This document shows, piece after piece, positions 23,205 to 35,974 of a stretch of 64,000 nucleotides of DNA (the first letter of the stretch is position 1; the number at the start of each line of letters is the position of its first letter). Source of the stretch: Zychaea mexicana. Taxonomy: Eukaryota; Mucoromycota; Mucoromycetes; Mucorales; Lichtheimiaceae. A program made the translations under genes and the position numbers. The stretch lies in NCBI RefSeq assembly GCF_025766255.1, contig NW_026516691.1, positions 368,898 through 432,897 on the forward strand, given 5' to 3'. The notes below the pieces were generated by a model. It had not been told where the DNA came from, searched no databases, and saw only the letters and a program-made list of their open reading frames with translations.

Positions 23205-26200
23205 ATGAATGCATCTTTAGAAACTGGCGCGACGCATGACTCTCCACCAACGTCTAACAGTAAAAGTGCCAACTCTAAATCAAGCAAAAGATCGCGTATT
23301 GCACGTGCATGGTAAGCAAACCTCTCTCTTTCTCTCTATTTTTTCTTTTTTAAAGCGGGGAGACAGATTTCAAAACCTTTTTCTGTTATATAGTGATTTC
23401 TGTCGACGCAAAAAATCCAAATGTTATGGCGCACCAGGTCAACCTTGTTCTAGCTGCATAAGCTATGGCGTCACTTGCGAATTCACTGACGGGTAAAAGA
23501 AGAATGGAAAGGAAAGGAGAGTAAAAAATGGGGGGGGGGAAAGAAAGCTGACTCTTGAACTTTATTTTTTTCTGCCAACAAAAAAAAAAAAAGATCAAAA
23601 AAGCGCGGGCCACCAAAAGGGTAAAAACTAAACAACAACAACAACAACAACAGCAGCAGCAGCAATCATTGGGTTATACTAATACAAGATTTGGAAACAC
23701 AGGAGTAGATACGTCGACACGCTCGAAAAACGAATACGGAAGATCGAATCAACGTTGATGAACTGTGGACACTACACGGTACCGACAGTATCCAAAGAAA
23801 AGAACCGTCGCTTTATACCCTATCCCAAGAACAAGCAAGAAAAAGGCGACACATTGGACAGCGTCCGATTTATGGGTGACATGAACGAACTCGAGATCTT
23901 TCGGGACGTCATTTCAGACAGGGAGTACTATGAAATAGATGGACTCAAGTATCGCAAAGTCGGCAATCATTATGTCGAGATGGTGTCTCCTACAGACGAT
24001 CCGCTTGAAAAACGACGCTTTCGAGGACCTCCGATTCCGAGAACTGTTACTGGAATCAATCATTGGATCTATTCCATGGCTGGTGTGGATCGATATACGA
24101 GTGATCGCTTGATGCGCATGTAAATGAATTTAGTATAGCGCCAAAGTGAGTTGGGAGGGTTTTTTTTTTCAGGATGGATATTAATGATTGTTTTTCTTTG
24201 ATCATGTTTCTAGCTATTTTATGAACGTGCATCCGTTATTGCCTGTCATCAACAAAAGGGTGTTTTTACAACAGTACCGAGATCAAGCAGATACCTATCC
24301 CAGTGCAGAGTTATTGAATGCCATGTTTGGTGCTGCTGCACGGTTCGTTGAAGTCGAATCCCGAAGGCAAAAAAGCATGAATGCATATCCGGACTTGCAG
24401 TGCGAGGCGCCCGAAAACTGGCATATTCGATTTTTTGAGCAGGCTCATGCGATCGTTACCATCAATCCTCCAAAGTCTAGCGTGTCAATTGTTCAGACGA
24501 CTGTCATCATACATAATACGAGTGGGAATGTTTCTGCTAGCGGGTCTGAAGGTTGGCTGATGAGTGGGTCAGCTATTCGCATGGTAAATATTGCTTAGGA
24601 TAAGGTATACGAAATTGAAATGAAGCCTTTTTTTTTATTCACTGTTTTCTTAAAAAGGCACAGTACTTTGCCCTTAATAGAGATTGTGATAGTTGGGACA
24701 TTCCTGAACAAGAAAAAGAAACGCGGAAACGTATATGGTGGTCTCTCTATATTAGCGATCGATTCCAAGCGGCGAACATGGGACGACCTATTGGTATCTA
24801 TGACGAGGTAAAAAAAAAAAAAAACTAATTTCTCATTCTAAATAGAGGTTCTGATCTTTACTAAAAAGAAACTTTCGATCATGTCAAAAGGATAATGACG
24901 TGGGTTATCCGGATACATTTGAAAGCTGGGCTGAAGTGCTTGATGAACCAACAGACGAAGAGGACGACGTGCTACCACGGTTTCCCTCAGCGACCTTTCG
25001 ACCAGAATCAATCGACGGACGTGTTGAGATATACATACTTTTCCGTCAACTTATCAAACTTTCCGAGATTCTGGGACATATCTTACAAGCACTCTATACG
25101 CCACGTGCACGCATGATTTCGCATAAATATGGCTGGAACCAGATCGTGACACGGCTGGATCACGAGCTGACGGAATGGCGGTTTGGTTTTCCAACAGAAT
25201 TGGAGCGGGTCAAGCATAAGGATTTCGATGAAATCCATGGTTATTTTGCACCAACAATAGGTAAAGTAGTCTTTTACCTTTTTTCATACATACAAACATT
25301 TGTATACAATCTTTGTGTGTGTGTATACATGTCTTTAATGATGCTGACGAGTATATACGTGAATAGCATCCATTTTATTATGCTATTTTGGAAGTTTGAT
25401 CCTTTTGCATCGACCCTTTATTGAGCGCAATACCAATAACAACGATCGACCCTCCTACTCATCGTTCCGTATCAGTACGAGTGCAGCTACGCGTGGAACT
25501 CGCATTGCTGAACGCATGTCGATACGCGACTTTCTAATGCTTCCATACTGCTTCAACATTACGCCCGTTTTGCAACTCGCCCTGATTCATATATACAACT
25601 CACGCAATCCTGATGGGAGGATATCAGCGCCTAGCAAAATTTACTTTCGCAAGACTTTCGAATTGGTTTCCAAGATACGACCCATGTCGAAACGTGCTAA
25701 TCAGCTGTATACAGTCCTGGAGTTTATCATTGATCAAATGAACATTCATATGGACTCGGAAGCTAGTAGCTCCACTACTGCAAGAGAAGAAGAAGAAGAG
25801 GAAAATGTGCTTGGTGAAGCGCCCAATAGAGCGACGGGAGTAGCAAAAGAAAAAGGGGATCTCGCGGGAGAGACGGCCTGGGTCACTGAATCAGGTGTGT
25901 CGAGAAAAATGTCAAACGTGGGTCGTGGCGTATCTCCATTACAACCACACATATCATCACCGTCACCAGTACCTGTGTCAACAAGAGTTCCTACGACCGT
26001 GCCGAACAATGTACAACAGCAACATCAACAACAACAGCAGCAGCAGCAGCAGCCTATGGACGACCTTCAGTCATGGGATACTGTGTTGGACGACAACTCC
26101 TACTTGCCATCATGCAGTGAACCAATACTGACACTAGATGCCACTGGCACGTACCAACCGCCACCGAATGGCTCTGAAGCCTACACCATCAGACAATTCG

Positions 26201-26715
26201 GATACGATACCCGAACATGTGGCCCTGGAGAACTGGAAACCATTTTACAAAACATGTCCTCTTCCTCTTCAGTTTCATTACCAGACGCATCACTAGATCC
26301 CTCTCATCATCCTCCTAGCACTACTTTAGCATCTTCTGCATCTTCTACTACATCTTCTGCATTACGTTTTGTTGGTTTGGCCGCATCACAACAACCGCTA
26401 TCTTCTACTACTACTACTACTACTACAATAACGCCATCCTACCCACAATTACAGCCGCCGCCGTTACCGACTATGACACATGTTCCTCCTCCTCCTCCGC
26501 ATCATCATCATCAACAGGCCATCCCACCACCTTCTTCATCATCACAACCGCCACCCCATCAGCAACATCACGATATACAGAATGCGTTCCGCAACGATCC
26601 AAACAACCCCTTCTCGACCGTACCTGTTTCATTAGATATGACGGAATGGGGTGAATGGATGCAACAAGTGCAGTTACAGTGGAACAATAGTACCACCAAC
26701 CCTTCTGCTTATTAA
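23205..26715 (+). CDS. Zn2Cys6 fungal transcription factor
   Basis: Eight exons: 23205-23311, 23394-23492, 23594-23620 (a 27-nt micro-exon), 23703-24119, 24214-24583, 24658-24807, 24891-25260 and 25367-26715; about 962 residues. The binuclear cluster begins CDFCRRKKSKC and continues C-x2-C-x6-C (CSSCISYGVTC). It is followed by KKRGPPKG, a basic linker carried by the micro-exon, and then a predicted dimerising coiled coil (RYVDTLEKRIRKIESTL). The middle homology region appears as YFMNVHPLLPVINK, the signature RIWWSLYISDRF and LILLHRPFIERN. The last 330 residues are rich in Gln, Pro, Ser, Thr and His. The product should bind CGG-type sites in the nucleus as a dimer; the layout is that of XlnR/Gal4-type regulators, but the target pathway cannot be read from the sequence. 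Confidence 0.9.
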
Positions 26716-26897
26716 ATACATATCCATTTAATCATTGTGGTACCTTTTTACTTTTTTTGTAGCTTCCTATGCTTTATATATATGTACAACAGTGTTTCAA
26801 GTGGTGGTATGATACCATGTATATTAAAGTGTTATAAAAGAAAAAAAATCTACGGCATTGTCTTTTTCTTTGGTTTGAAGGATGCAGTAATGCTTGC

Positions 26898-28761
26898 TAC
26901 AGTATGATCTGTAAAAGTGTGAGTGACTGTTGCCCACTATGGTATTCGTTTTTGAAAACCCGTGTTTTCACAAGTGCCGAGCCTGAGGATTCTGCCGATG
27001 TTAGAATGAGGAACAAGGAGGTACACCAATTATGAAATTCGCCAAATCTTCTTCAATCACTTGGAGAAGTTTATTTTTGCAAACGATCAAATAGGATACG
27101 ATTGCTGATTGGCCAGACATCCATCCTACAATCCCATCCTATCCTAATAATCCCCCCATCTTTTTGATACAGCAATCCTGTCACAAGTTCCAACAATCAA
27201 AGACTAATGATTTTTTTTTTTTTGGTTTTTGGTTTTCACTTTTTTTACAACTTCTCTTTGCTGAGACACTTAACAAAACATTTGGCAGAATGGGAGACAA
27301 AGCCTTTGAAGTCACTTAATTACAAACTATCGCATGCTTCACTAATTCTAGTCATTAGCGTCTCTTTCTCGAGGAACTTATTTCGCTTCACTTTACTCTT
27401 GACAACAGACCAAAACTGCTCAATTGGATTCAGTTCAGGAGAATACGGAGGAAGATAAACATACCGATATTCTCGAGAACGAATATACTTACCTATATCA
27501 GTTGGACTATGGATAGGAGCATTATCCATGACGAGATAATGACCCTTCATTTCTGGGTACTTGTCCATTTCATCAAGAGTTGCCTTTAAAAAGCGCAGAT
27601 AATGCCCTCGTTCCTATACTATAACCGTTAGTTTCATGACCAAGCTTTCTCTTTTTGATACGCTTTGGAACTCTCAAGCTAAGATTAATTAAGCCGGTGG
27701 CAGATATTGCCCCTAAAATCGATGTTGAATTTGCTTTAGTTGTTGGCACTGTGACTATTGCAGGAGTTCCCTTCTTTGACCAAGCCATGCCTCGTTTCAA
27801 ATTGATATGAAAAGCTGATTCATCAAGAAAGAGACGCAGTTTGTTGTGAAGTCCAAGTCAGTTTGCTGCCGCTTTTACACCCAATCATACCTTTGTTGAA
27901 TCTTTTCCTCACTGTTTCTTTTCTACAGGTTGGAATAGTGCCTGCTTAATGGATAGATTACATTGAGTCGTCATGAAGTTATAAATGGTACTACGAGAAA
28001 CGTTGAGCTCTACAAAGCTCTGCATTAAATGTTCTACCACTTCAATCAAAACAGCAGATGGATTCTCATCAATGTAATTTAACAGACATTGCTTATGCTC
28101 CTCCCCGAGAATACGATGTCGACCTGACTTTTTCTTCCTTTCAAAGATGCTTTCAGGGTCTTCATAATAACGTTTGGCCCGTCTCTGGGCCGCACGAACA
28201 TGAATACCTAACTGTCTCGCAGCGGCAGAAGCACTCAAGCTTTTGCTGAAAAGTAGATGAAAAAAGCTAGTTTCTCGTCATCAGAGTAAAATGTATAGCG
28301 TCGCTTACTGCATAACTCCATATCAACATCTTCACTATTCTTTTCAACTGCAGTTGTTAGCATTGCAGGATTAGAAGGTCTTTCTGGAGGTTTATTCTTA
28401 AGGAATTGTGTACGAGAACTAAGTGTCTCGATAGCGAACAACTCCTCGTCAACAACAAGATCCATGGGCTCAACTCCAAGTTCATCAACAACACGTCCCT
28501 GCCCATCTTGGTACAAAAAAATTGCATACTCATTTCGAATGTGTGTAAAATAAACTGTAAAAGAAAAAATAGAGAGAACTAAAAGAATAAGGGGATGTCA
28601 CTCGTTTTTATACCAAAGGCAATTACTAAGCGACAGTCAAAAATAAACGAAGCTCATTACGACTTCCTTGCTGGATCAAGCGACTTTGTTGTTGCACACG
28701 AAGATTTTTTTGCACGACATCAAACTCAAAATCAGCGACTTTACTTTTTGAAATGACTGTA
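26898..28761 (-). mobile_element. Decayed Tc1/mariner-like DNA transposon
   Basis: The transposase remains lie at 27320-28516. The right end is suggested at 28760-28761, where a TA dinucleotide precedes, reading inward on the minus strand, CAGTCATTTC and AAAGTCGC, a plausible Tc1 terminal inverted repeat; AGCGACTTT recurs near 28679 and 28734. A possible diverged partner begins TACAGT at 26898, giving an element of about 1.86 kb, the usual size for this superfamily. The left end is weak, so its border is tentative. Confidence 0.5.
27320..28516 (-). pseudogene. Broken DDE transposase (Tc1/IS630 type)
   Basis: Four open segments in shifting frames together cover a transposase. The N-terminal part (28516-28235) has an acidic leader. 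The helix-turn-helix region (28238-27909) includes AAARQLGIHVRAAQRRAKRYY and ENPSAVLIEVVEHL. The catalytic part has LDESAFHINLKRGMAWS (first Asp) at 27840-27760, VMDNAPIHS (second Asp) near 27520, and PPYSPELNPIEQFW (Glu) near 27430. Frames change near 28240, 27905 and 27610, with stops between 27905 and 27830, so no full-length protein can be made without several corrections. It is therefore a decayed copy. The DDE_3 motifs identify the superfamily securely. Confidence 0.85.
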
Positions 28762-29162
28762 TATATATATCTTTTTTAGCATCCACAAGGGATATTATAT
28801 TCAAGATTTTTTTTCAACATATTTTAAAATTTACATGCAGTGCTAATTTCGGAATGTTAATGGTGGGTGAACTATAAGGGGAGAACAAGGGCATAAAAGG
28901 AAAGGGATGAAATGTACATAGATGGGAATTGGATGGTGGTTAAGGTTAGGTTAGGTTAGGTTGTGATGTTGGAATACACTAGCACAGCAAGTGAAATTTT
29001 TGGTTTTCGTTTGTGTTAGAAAAGAGAAAGGAGAAATAGAAAGAGAGCTCGTGTGTGGATTGTGTGTGTGAAAGAGGGGAGGAGTTTATAGAGAGACAAA
29101 CAAAAAGAGGTGATACACAAAAGGAAAAGAAAAGAAGTAGAGGCGGGTATAAAAAAGAAAGA
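28762..29162. other. Intergenic spacer with short TTAGG run
   Basis: About 400 bp between the transposon remnant and the ankyrin-DIL gene stop. It contains three perfect TTAGG units at 28946-28960 and GA-rich sequence at 29020-29160. No gene. Confidence 0.5.
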
Positions 29163-30453
29163 CTACATAGGGGCATAGTTGTCCGTGTCTAACTTTTCCA
29201 TCCATTTTTCGGGAATAACAGGCACGCTCAGACGTTCCTTGGAGTTGTCAGGAGCCCAGCCGTTGGTACTAACCATACGCGTAGTCGAAGGCACCGAGAA
29301 TGGTAACATGAACTTTGTATCTCTGATCTCGCGGATTTCGTCGTTATCGTCATCATCCTCATCCGTATCCGATTCAATAGCGGCAGCTGGCTTTGCTGCT
29401 GCTGCTGCTGGGATAGCCACAGGCAATTCTTCGGTGGTGGGCGTTGAAGGCATGGATGGTGGCAATGAGTTTGAGGACGAGATACCGACGCTGGAGATAA
29501 GCGATCCAACGAGACTGGACATGCTTTCTGGCCGTGACAATGAGCGTTGCATCGAGTTGACGCGCGACAAAGGTCGCGAGCTATAGCAGGTTCTGCTTCT
29601 TCTAAGCGACGATCGCTTTTGTCTATATCGTACTGTATCGTCAGCGAGCTGGATGACATATTCCTTGATCTCGTCGGGCAAGCGCTTCTCGTTGACCTCG
29701 TAGCGGTAGTTGACTATACATCGCTTGATCTGCAGGTTGTTGAGCGTGTCGAACTTTTTAACAGTGTGAACAAAGCTTTCGAAATCAGTGAGCTGGGACA
29801 AGCACTGGAGGAGCTGGAGGAGCTGCACGGACGGGCTCAAGTAGCTCAATAAGCTGGATGGAAGGTGGTTGTGGCGGATCCAGTCCTCCACATAGGACAG
29901 GTTCATACGGATTTGCAAGGCCTTGGAGCGCGACAAGAGTTTCTTGTTGGTGAGGATGCGGTTAAACAGCTCACAGGACATGAAATGGAAGAGCTGCGCC
30001 AGAGCCTGGATGATGATGGTTGGATGGACTTCATAGGTTTGTAAGACATAAAAGGTAGTGGACAGCAGGCTCGTGACGGACTGTGGCGAAACAATGCCGC
30101 CATGGGCAGGCGTGCTTGTGTGGCGACGCATCTGGACTGACTCTTGCGATAGGATCACCGACCGGCGGCTGGCACTGCGACGGAAGAAACGCTGCCAGTC
30201 ATCGACAAAGTCAACATCTTCCATCCCTGGGATTTGTTCCGACTCGAGCATGGCAGGCCCCAATACCTTGAGGATGCGGCGCTCTGTGTCGAGAATAAGC
30301 ATCGTGTAGGTTTCCGAAATCATTTCGGACAGACGGAGCTGGTACTCGGCTGTGGCGACCACGAGACCCGTGTCTTTTTTAAGATAATACAGCAGCTGGG
30401 CAAGGTTCGACATCCAGAACGACAAGGCATGGACATTGTTTGCGTTTTCCTAT

Positions 30454-30492
<39 letters not shown>

Positions 30493-31351
30493 AATGGTTT
30501 ACTTTGTTGAGTTGATCCGAAAAGTTTTACTTTTAAAAGATGAGAAGGAAGGTCGTCGGTAGCTTACCTTTGTCACTTTGCTCATGCGAGACAATGCGCC
30601 CTCAAGTACCTCTTGCAGCAGCTCGGAGCTGGAAAAGTAATGAGCGAAGCGTGCGCTCAAAAAGACAACGTTGGCAGGGACGCAGATCTCCTGACGGGTC
30701 TCCATCGGCAGCTTGACGTGTGTGATCATGGTATCGAGAATATGCGATAGGTTATCTCCGCTGAAAACAAACATTTGATCTGGCAGACACTTGTCCCAGT
30801 AGAACTCGTTTTCCATATCGTCGTCGAGATCGTCGTCCTGGCCGTTGTCATAGTCAGTGTTGCTATCGTTATCGTCGTCCTGCTCATCGTCACTGCTGCC
30901 AAGATCACTGTCGTTGCCAACGAGAGCCATGGCGGTTTTCAAGAGCTCTTGACGACGCTCTGCTTCTTCGGCCATAAAGGTGTCGTAGCCCTCAACGGTG
31001 GATTGGTAGTAGAAATCGAGGTCGCCGGCATTGGACGACGCCGAGGACATACTGCTCGAGGCGGCGGCAGTGACGCGACCAAAGACGCTCGAGGTAGAAG
31101 ACATGCTGTCCCGCGGGTTGGTTGCTAAGATCTCTACGATTTTCTGGTTTTCGGTGTTGACGAAATCGTAGACTGTACGTCCCTTGGCTGACCGGGTGTG
31201 TGACGAAGCGCCGTGCTCGAGCAAAACCTTTACCAGATTGTTGTGGTTGTTGGTCGTTGCCCACATGAGTGCGGACCATCCAGCTAATATTTTTTTGTGT
31301 TTTCTCTTATGTTTAGTACATGGCTCGTAAGTCCTCCGAATAATCTCATCT

Positions 31352-31392
<41 letters not shown>

Positions 31393-32081
31393 GCATGACT
31401 GCAGAGCAATGATACCAGCAGCATGCTGCACTAAACTCTTTTTTTTTTTTTTTTTTTGGGCTGGTGCTTACATGAATCTTGGATGTCAGTCTTTGCACCG
31501 GCTTCCAAGAGCATCTGAGCAATTTCGACTTTGCCAAAGCAGGCTGCATAAATCAAGGGGGTAGCTCCATCCTCGTCCTTGGCGTCGATATCGATGTATG
31601 GACTAAAGCGCTCGTCTTTTAATAGCTGTGTAACTTTGGCTACGTCGCCACCCGATGCTGCGCGTGAGAACACCTTGTTCATCTTGGTTCGTTTCGTGGC
31701 ATCGTCTAAATCGGTGCGCTCCATGACGGTGTACTCGTCATCACTGTCAGGGACATTGTAGATTGTGTCTGCAGTGGTGTTATTGTCGGACGATGACGAT
31801 GAGGACGAAGACGAAGACGAAGCGGCCGACGGAGTGCTGACACGGTTGCCGAGGACCTCGGATAGCTGTCTGTAGCTTTCGGCCATTTGTTGTTGCATTT
31901 CGTCAAAGGACATGCTTTCGTAACGTTTTCGTATCGTCTCAGGGTCAGGACTGTGTAGTGGTTCGTCACTGTCCTTTTGCTGAGCACCCTCCGAGCTGGT
32001 GAGGTGGTGTTGAAGCTGTTGAGACATGATATCCTCGGGAAGCGATCCGATTGCCGAGGCCGTTGTTGTTGTTGTTGTCAT
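29163..32081 (-). CDS. Ankyrin-repeat and dilute (DIL) domain protein
   Basis: Three exons: 32081-31472, 31283-30568 and 30449-29163; 870 residues. After a Thr-rich N-terminus and a run of eleven or more Ser, residues about 145-250 contain ankyrin repeats (DGATPLIYAACFGKVEIAQM, GWSALMWATTNNHNNLVKV). An acidic linker follows. From about residue 360 the DIL domain (SFWMSNLAQLLYYL, LQTYEVHPTIIIQALAQLF, LFNRILTN, MNLSYVEDWIRHN) matches the cargo-binding globular tail of class V myosins and afadin. Ankyrin-DIL fusions without a motor are known in fungi but poorly characterised; a role in vesicle or organelle tethering is inferred from the domain. The first intron has a long CT run and a poly-T tract; the second has CA and TA repeats. 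Confidence 0.85.
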
Positions 32082-35000
32082 TTTAATTTACTTTGCTTTT
32101 TCTTATTTCTTTTGTATTCAAATTCTGATATGAAAGGCAAGAGCGAAAGAAGTAGAAAAAAAAAGTTTGTTGGATTTGGCAAAAGCGCAAGAAAAAAAAA
32201 AAAAAAAGAAAAAAAAACCAGGGCGAGAGTGGAATGGCTAGTCTTTTATATATTCGCGGTAAACCAATTAATTTTTTTGTGTGCCCTTGTGTTACTCAAG
32301 GAGAACGTGCTTGGCAACGCATACAGTCAAATGAGATGATAGCTTGGGGTGAGCCCAGACATACAGACAGACAACAGTCAACACTACGACTACTACTACT
32401 ACTACGACTACTATGACTAATACTATACCAACATCAGCTTCTGCAGTAGCATCTAGCATGCAAATAGTACACAGCAGACCAGCAGCTTCTGCAGCATATC
32501 AGAAAAAACCTGCAGCTGCGGAGTTGTTCTTGTTTAGGAAATAGGTGCAAGTTATTTGGGTTTGCGGGCGGACGTGTCATTTTTTTCAAAAGAGAAAAAA
32601 AGGCAAAATGCGTAGGAAGATCAATGCTTTTTGATGTGTGTGTGTGTGTGTGTGTCTCTCTCTCTCTCTCTTATACAGAGCACCAATCCGTTTGGAACAG
32701 CAAACACTCCTCCTCTTCCACACCCCCCTGCATTCCCAGTACTATACTGGACTCAGGAAATGAGTTCACCTCTCTCGCATTAGCAGCGTCATGTTGCTAT
32801 TTTTAATTGAGCTGGCACACAGCAAGCACACAAGCAGCAGCAGCAGCAGCAGCAGAAGCAGCACACGCTAATGTTCTATTATTGTTTGGGTGTGCTGAGA
32901 AAGTGCTTATTAACAAATGGAGAGGGAAGGGCATCATCATCACACACAGATCATTGCTGCTGCTGCTGCTACTATTGCAGGACACGTGGCACGCTCTTTT
33001 TTACTCTTTATGGATGACCGCCGATGAGTAACAGTCGGTTATTTTATTGTGTGGTGCCAAGTAGATTCAAAAGGGGACTCTGTTACCACAGTACAAGGCG
33101 CTGGTGACGTCCGTGGCCATTTTGATGCCATACTACAGCTGTACATAGTCTTTCTTCTTCTCTGTCAAAACAAGGATCGTCATTCTATCGTTCTCTTCTC
33201 TTCCATGCATACATACATATACTGCTCAACAGCAGAATAGAAGTTATAGCTTTGAATTGCAAGGAATCCCGTGTATAAATAGCGCAGTATCATACCCTCT
33301 TCTCCTTATTTTCGCAGCACACTCAAGACTTTACAGCAAAGCCCCACAATTGCACTTATTACGTACGACGTTTGGGGCGTTTCTTCTTCTTTTTCGCAGC
33401 AGCAGCAGCAGCATCAGCAGCTTCAACACCAACCAGTCTATTTACGCTTTTCAGCAACGACAATGAGCATTGCTGCTACAAACCTTATTGCGATCCAACT
33501 CTTGATCCGTGCTGCCATGTGTGGCACCTCACTCCTTATTTTTCCCTCTCGGTTACTCTGTCAATCCCTCCCACCCCCAAGAAATATAAACGGTGTAATG
33601 TTGCTGTGCGCCCACCTACTCAGTGGTTCTATGTTAGAGTACAGATTTGATAATCAAGACTTACTACCGGTTAGATATTACTGTAATGTGGGCTTGTGGA
33701 CCAGGTTGTGTTTCTGCGACTTTGGGTTTGACTGAGCGACAGCACACAAGCAGCAGCAGCAGCAGCAGCAGCAGCATTATATATGTTGTTTAATGCACTC
33801 ATTTACATACATACATAATCTTACTTGCTCTTACTTGCACTTTTTCCGAGAAAGCATGCACGTCAACCTCTTATTCACTGACTTTACTTTTTCATCCCAT
33901 TCATATCGAGATAATGAATTACGGATTGTTCTAAAAAAAAAAAACCAAGAGAGAGCACTATAACGGACTGGGTAACACAAGCTGCAAATAAGGGGTGGTG
34001 TTAGATTGCCTGGGGTTGCCCGGGATTTGGACGATATCAAAGGACATCAATGATAACGTGTGATGTAAGAGAAAATAAAACTCCCCCAAAACTCGACTTG
34101 TTTGAAGGCAAATACTTTTAGACAATTGGTGCGACCAGCGTTTATCAAAATGATCTGCGCGCGAGAGACAGTGTGGGTACACTCTTATTTATACACGTGC
34201 TCTGAATGTTTGTAGTAATATGTAGATGCAAAAAGTTGGTATTTAAAAAAAGGGATGAGAATCAATCTTGTATTATTATTATTATGTGGCTGACCAGCTG
34301 ATGAAGCAGAACGGTGAGAATGGGCGAAGAATATGTATTGTCAATCGTGGCTATCTGCTTGGCATGCTTTATGGAAGCGGGGTAATACATTCATTCTCCA
34401 AGATGGGGTTACAACGCATTGACATTTTTCATATGAAAAATGCTTCTGTATTTCGAGGGCAAATGCCATGGTGGTGGTATAAGTAGTAGCGTCGCTCTTG
34501 GAAATAAAAAAAAAGTGATACGCTCGTTCCTGTTTATATATGCACAACGTCATTGCATAAATCATCCTCCGTTGAATAGAAATAAGTTTCATATAGTGTA
34601 TCAGGAGCAGCGAGTACCAGCCAAAAAGATATCTACTAATACTACGTCATTTATGATAGCTGTCATGATTTCAATTCGGTCCAATGGTCAGTCGCTATTC
34701 TTCATTTGTCGTTATTTATAGAAGATAAACTGTAAATCTCTTTTTTTCCTTTTTCTGGTGCAGCAGCGCGAATCTTTGGAACCAAAAAACGGGGAGAATT
34801 CCGACCATGTACATTTAATCAATGTTGTTGCTGACGAAATATTTAAACTACTAGCTGTATATACTCTTGCGTTTAGCCACTGCTGGCCAGTTGGCAAGAT
34901 ATCAATTTCAAGCAAAAAAACTATTAAACTTACTAGGAACACAGCAGTGCCTTGTTTTATGCAGAGTACGTACGTTCAAATCATCATGTTACAGATGCCT

Positions 35001-35974
35001 AATAGCATGAGCAATTCGCAACGGTGTCGCTTCTGGATGCATGTATGTACTCAATTGCAGCTTTTTTCTAAAGCACAAAGTGTTTGTTAACGATCTTGGA
35101 TGATGCCGGTGGCATATACACAGACGTGCTCTCTCTCACATCTTTACTGGTATCGCATAGTATGACAGGTACTTTCCGCATTCGCGATAACTGTAGTAGT
35201 GGGAGTCTTGGTACAGAAGATTCTACATAGAGTGTTGTTGCTATCTGAATTTTTTTTTTTAGCAAACGCTCATAAGGAATACATCAACCAGCGACAGGTG
35301 ATGACAGCTACACTGAAATAGATCCAATCTTAAAGCTTGAGTACTAAACAATATGGCGACAGATATAGAGTAATGTAGAATCTCCATGAAACTAAAATAT
35401 AACCAAAGGATATGAGACTCGAGTCATCTTCTCCACTCGCTGGTCATGCACATTTAATATATGCCCGGGTCGTTCAGCCACAAGATAGAGATACATCATA
35501 CTGCTCAAAGATAAAGAAACTCTCTATAGCACTAGTAAGCGTTATTTGTCTCTTTTTGTATGCAATATTGGTTGCTTAATAAGCATAAGGGTGCTGCATG
35601 CATGAAAAGGTCTGCCTTGATGATTGGCCTTCTAGTTGTTCATCAACGCCTATCTCAAACGAACCACCCGTCTTTCTTGAACAAACCGGGGGGGTGAATA
35701 AAGCGCCACTGTCCAATCTACGAATAACGGTGGGGAGGGGATACAGAATACGATCACTGAAAAAAACAGGCTTGTAACAGAACAAACAGAGTCAGTAGCA
35801 GTGTTGGCATTTTCCCTAAACATGAAAAAGACACACACACACTAAGTCTCGGATTTTCCAGTGCCGAACGTCCCCACCCCGCGCGCGGGCAGCGTTAATA
35901 AATTTCTTAAGACGGCTGACCGACTGGGGGACCCGCATAGGCGCGCTCTTTACACGACATTCACATTTCGAACA
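32082..35974. other. Gene-poor region, 3.9 kb
   Basis: Between the divergent ankyrin-DIL and CRM1 starts. Many short open frames exist on both strands, but none has a recognisable domain, good start context and splice support together. Four CAG/CTG runs lie in 32834-33775 (listed below), and ACT-trinucleotide repeats at 32388-32420. The last 150 bp before CRM1 are GC-rich, with a GCGCGCGGGC box near 35880, likely promoter. The region could hold non-coding transcripts. Confidence 0.5.
32834..33775. repeat. Cluster of CAG/CTG trinucleotide runs
   Basis: Separate runs at about 32834-32855 (CAG), 32956-32970 (CTG), 33396-33420 (CAG, interrupted) and 33751-33775 (CAG). The first and last share the same lead-in AGCACACAAG, suggesting they are copies of a longer unit. 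They are outside any supported coding region. Confidence 0.8.
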
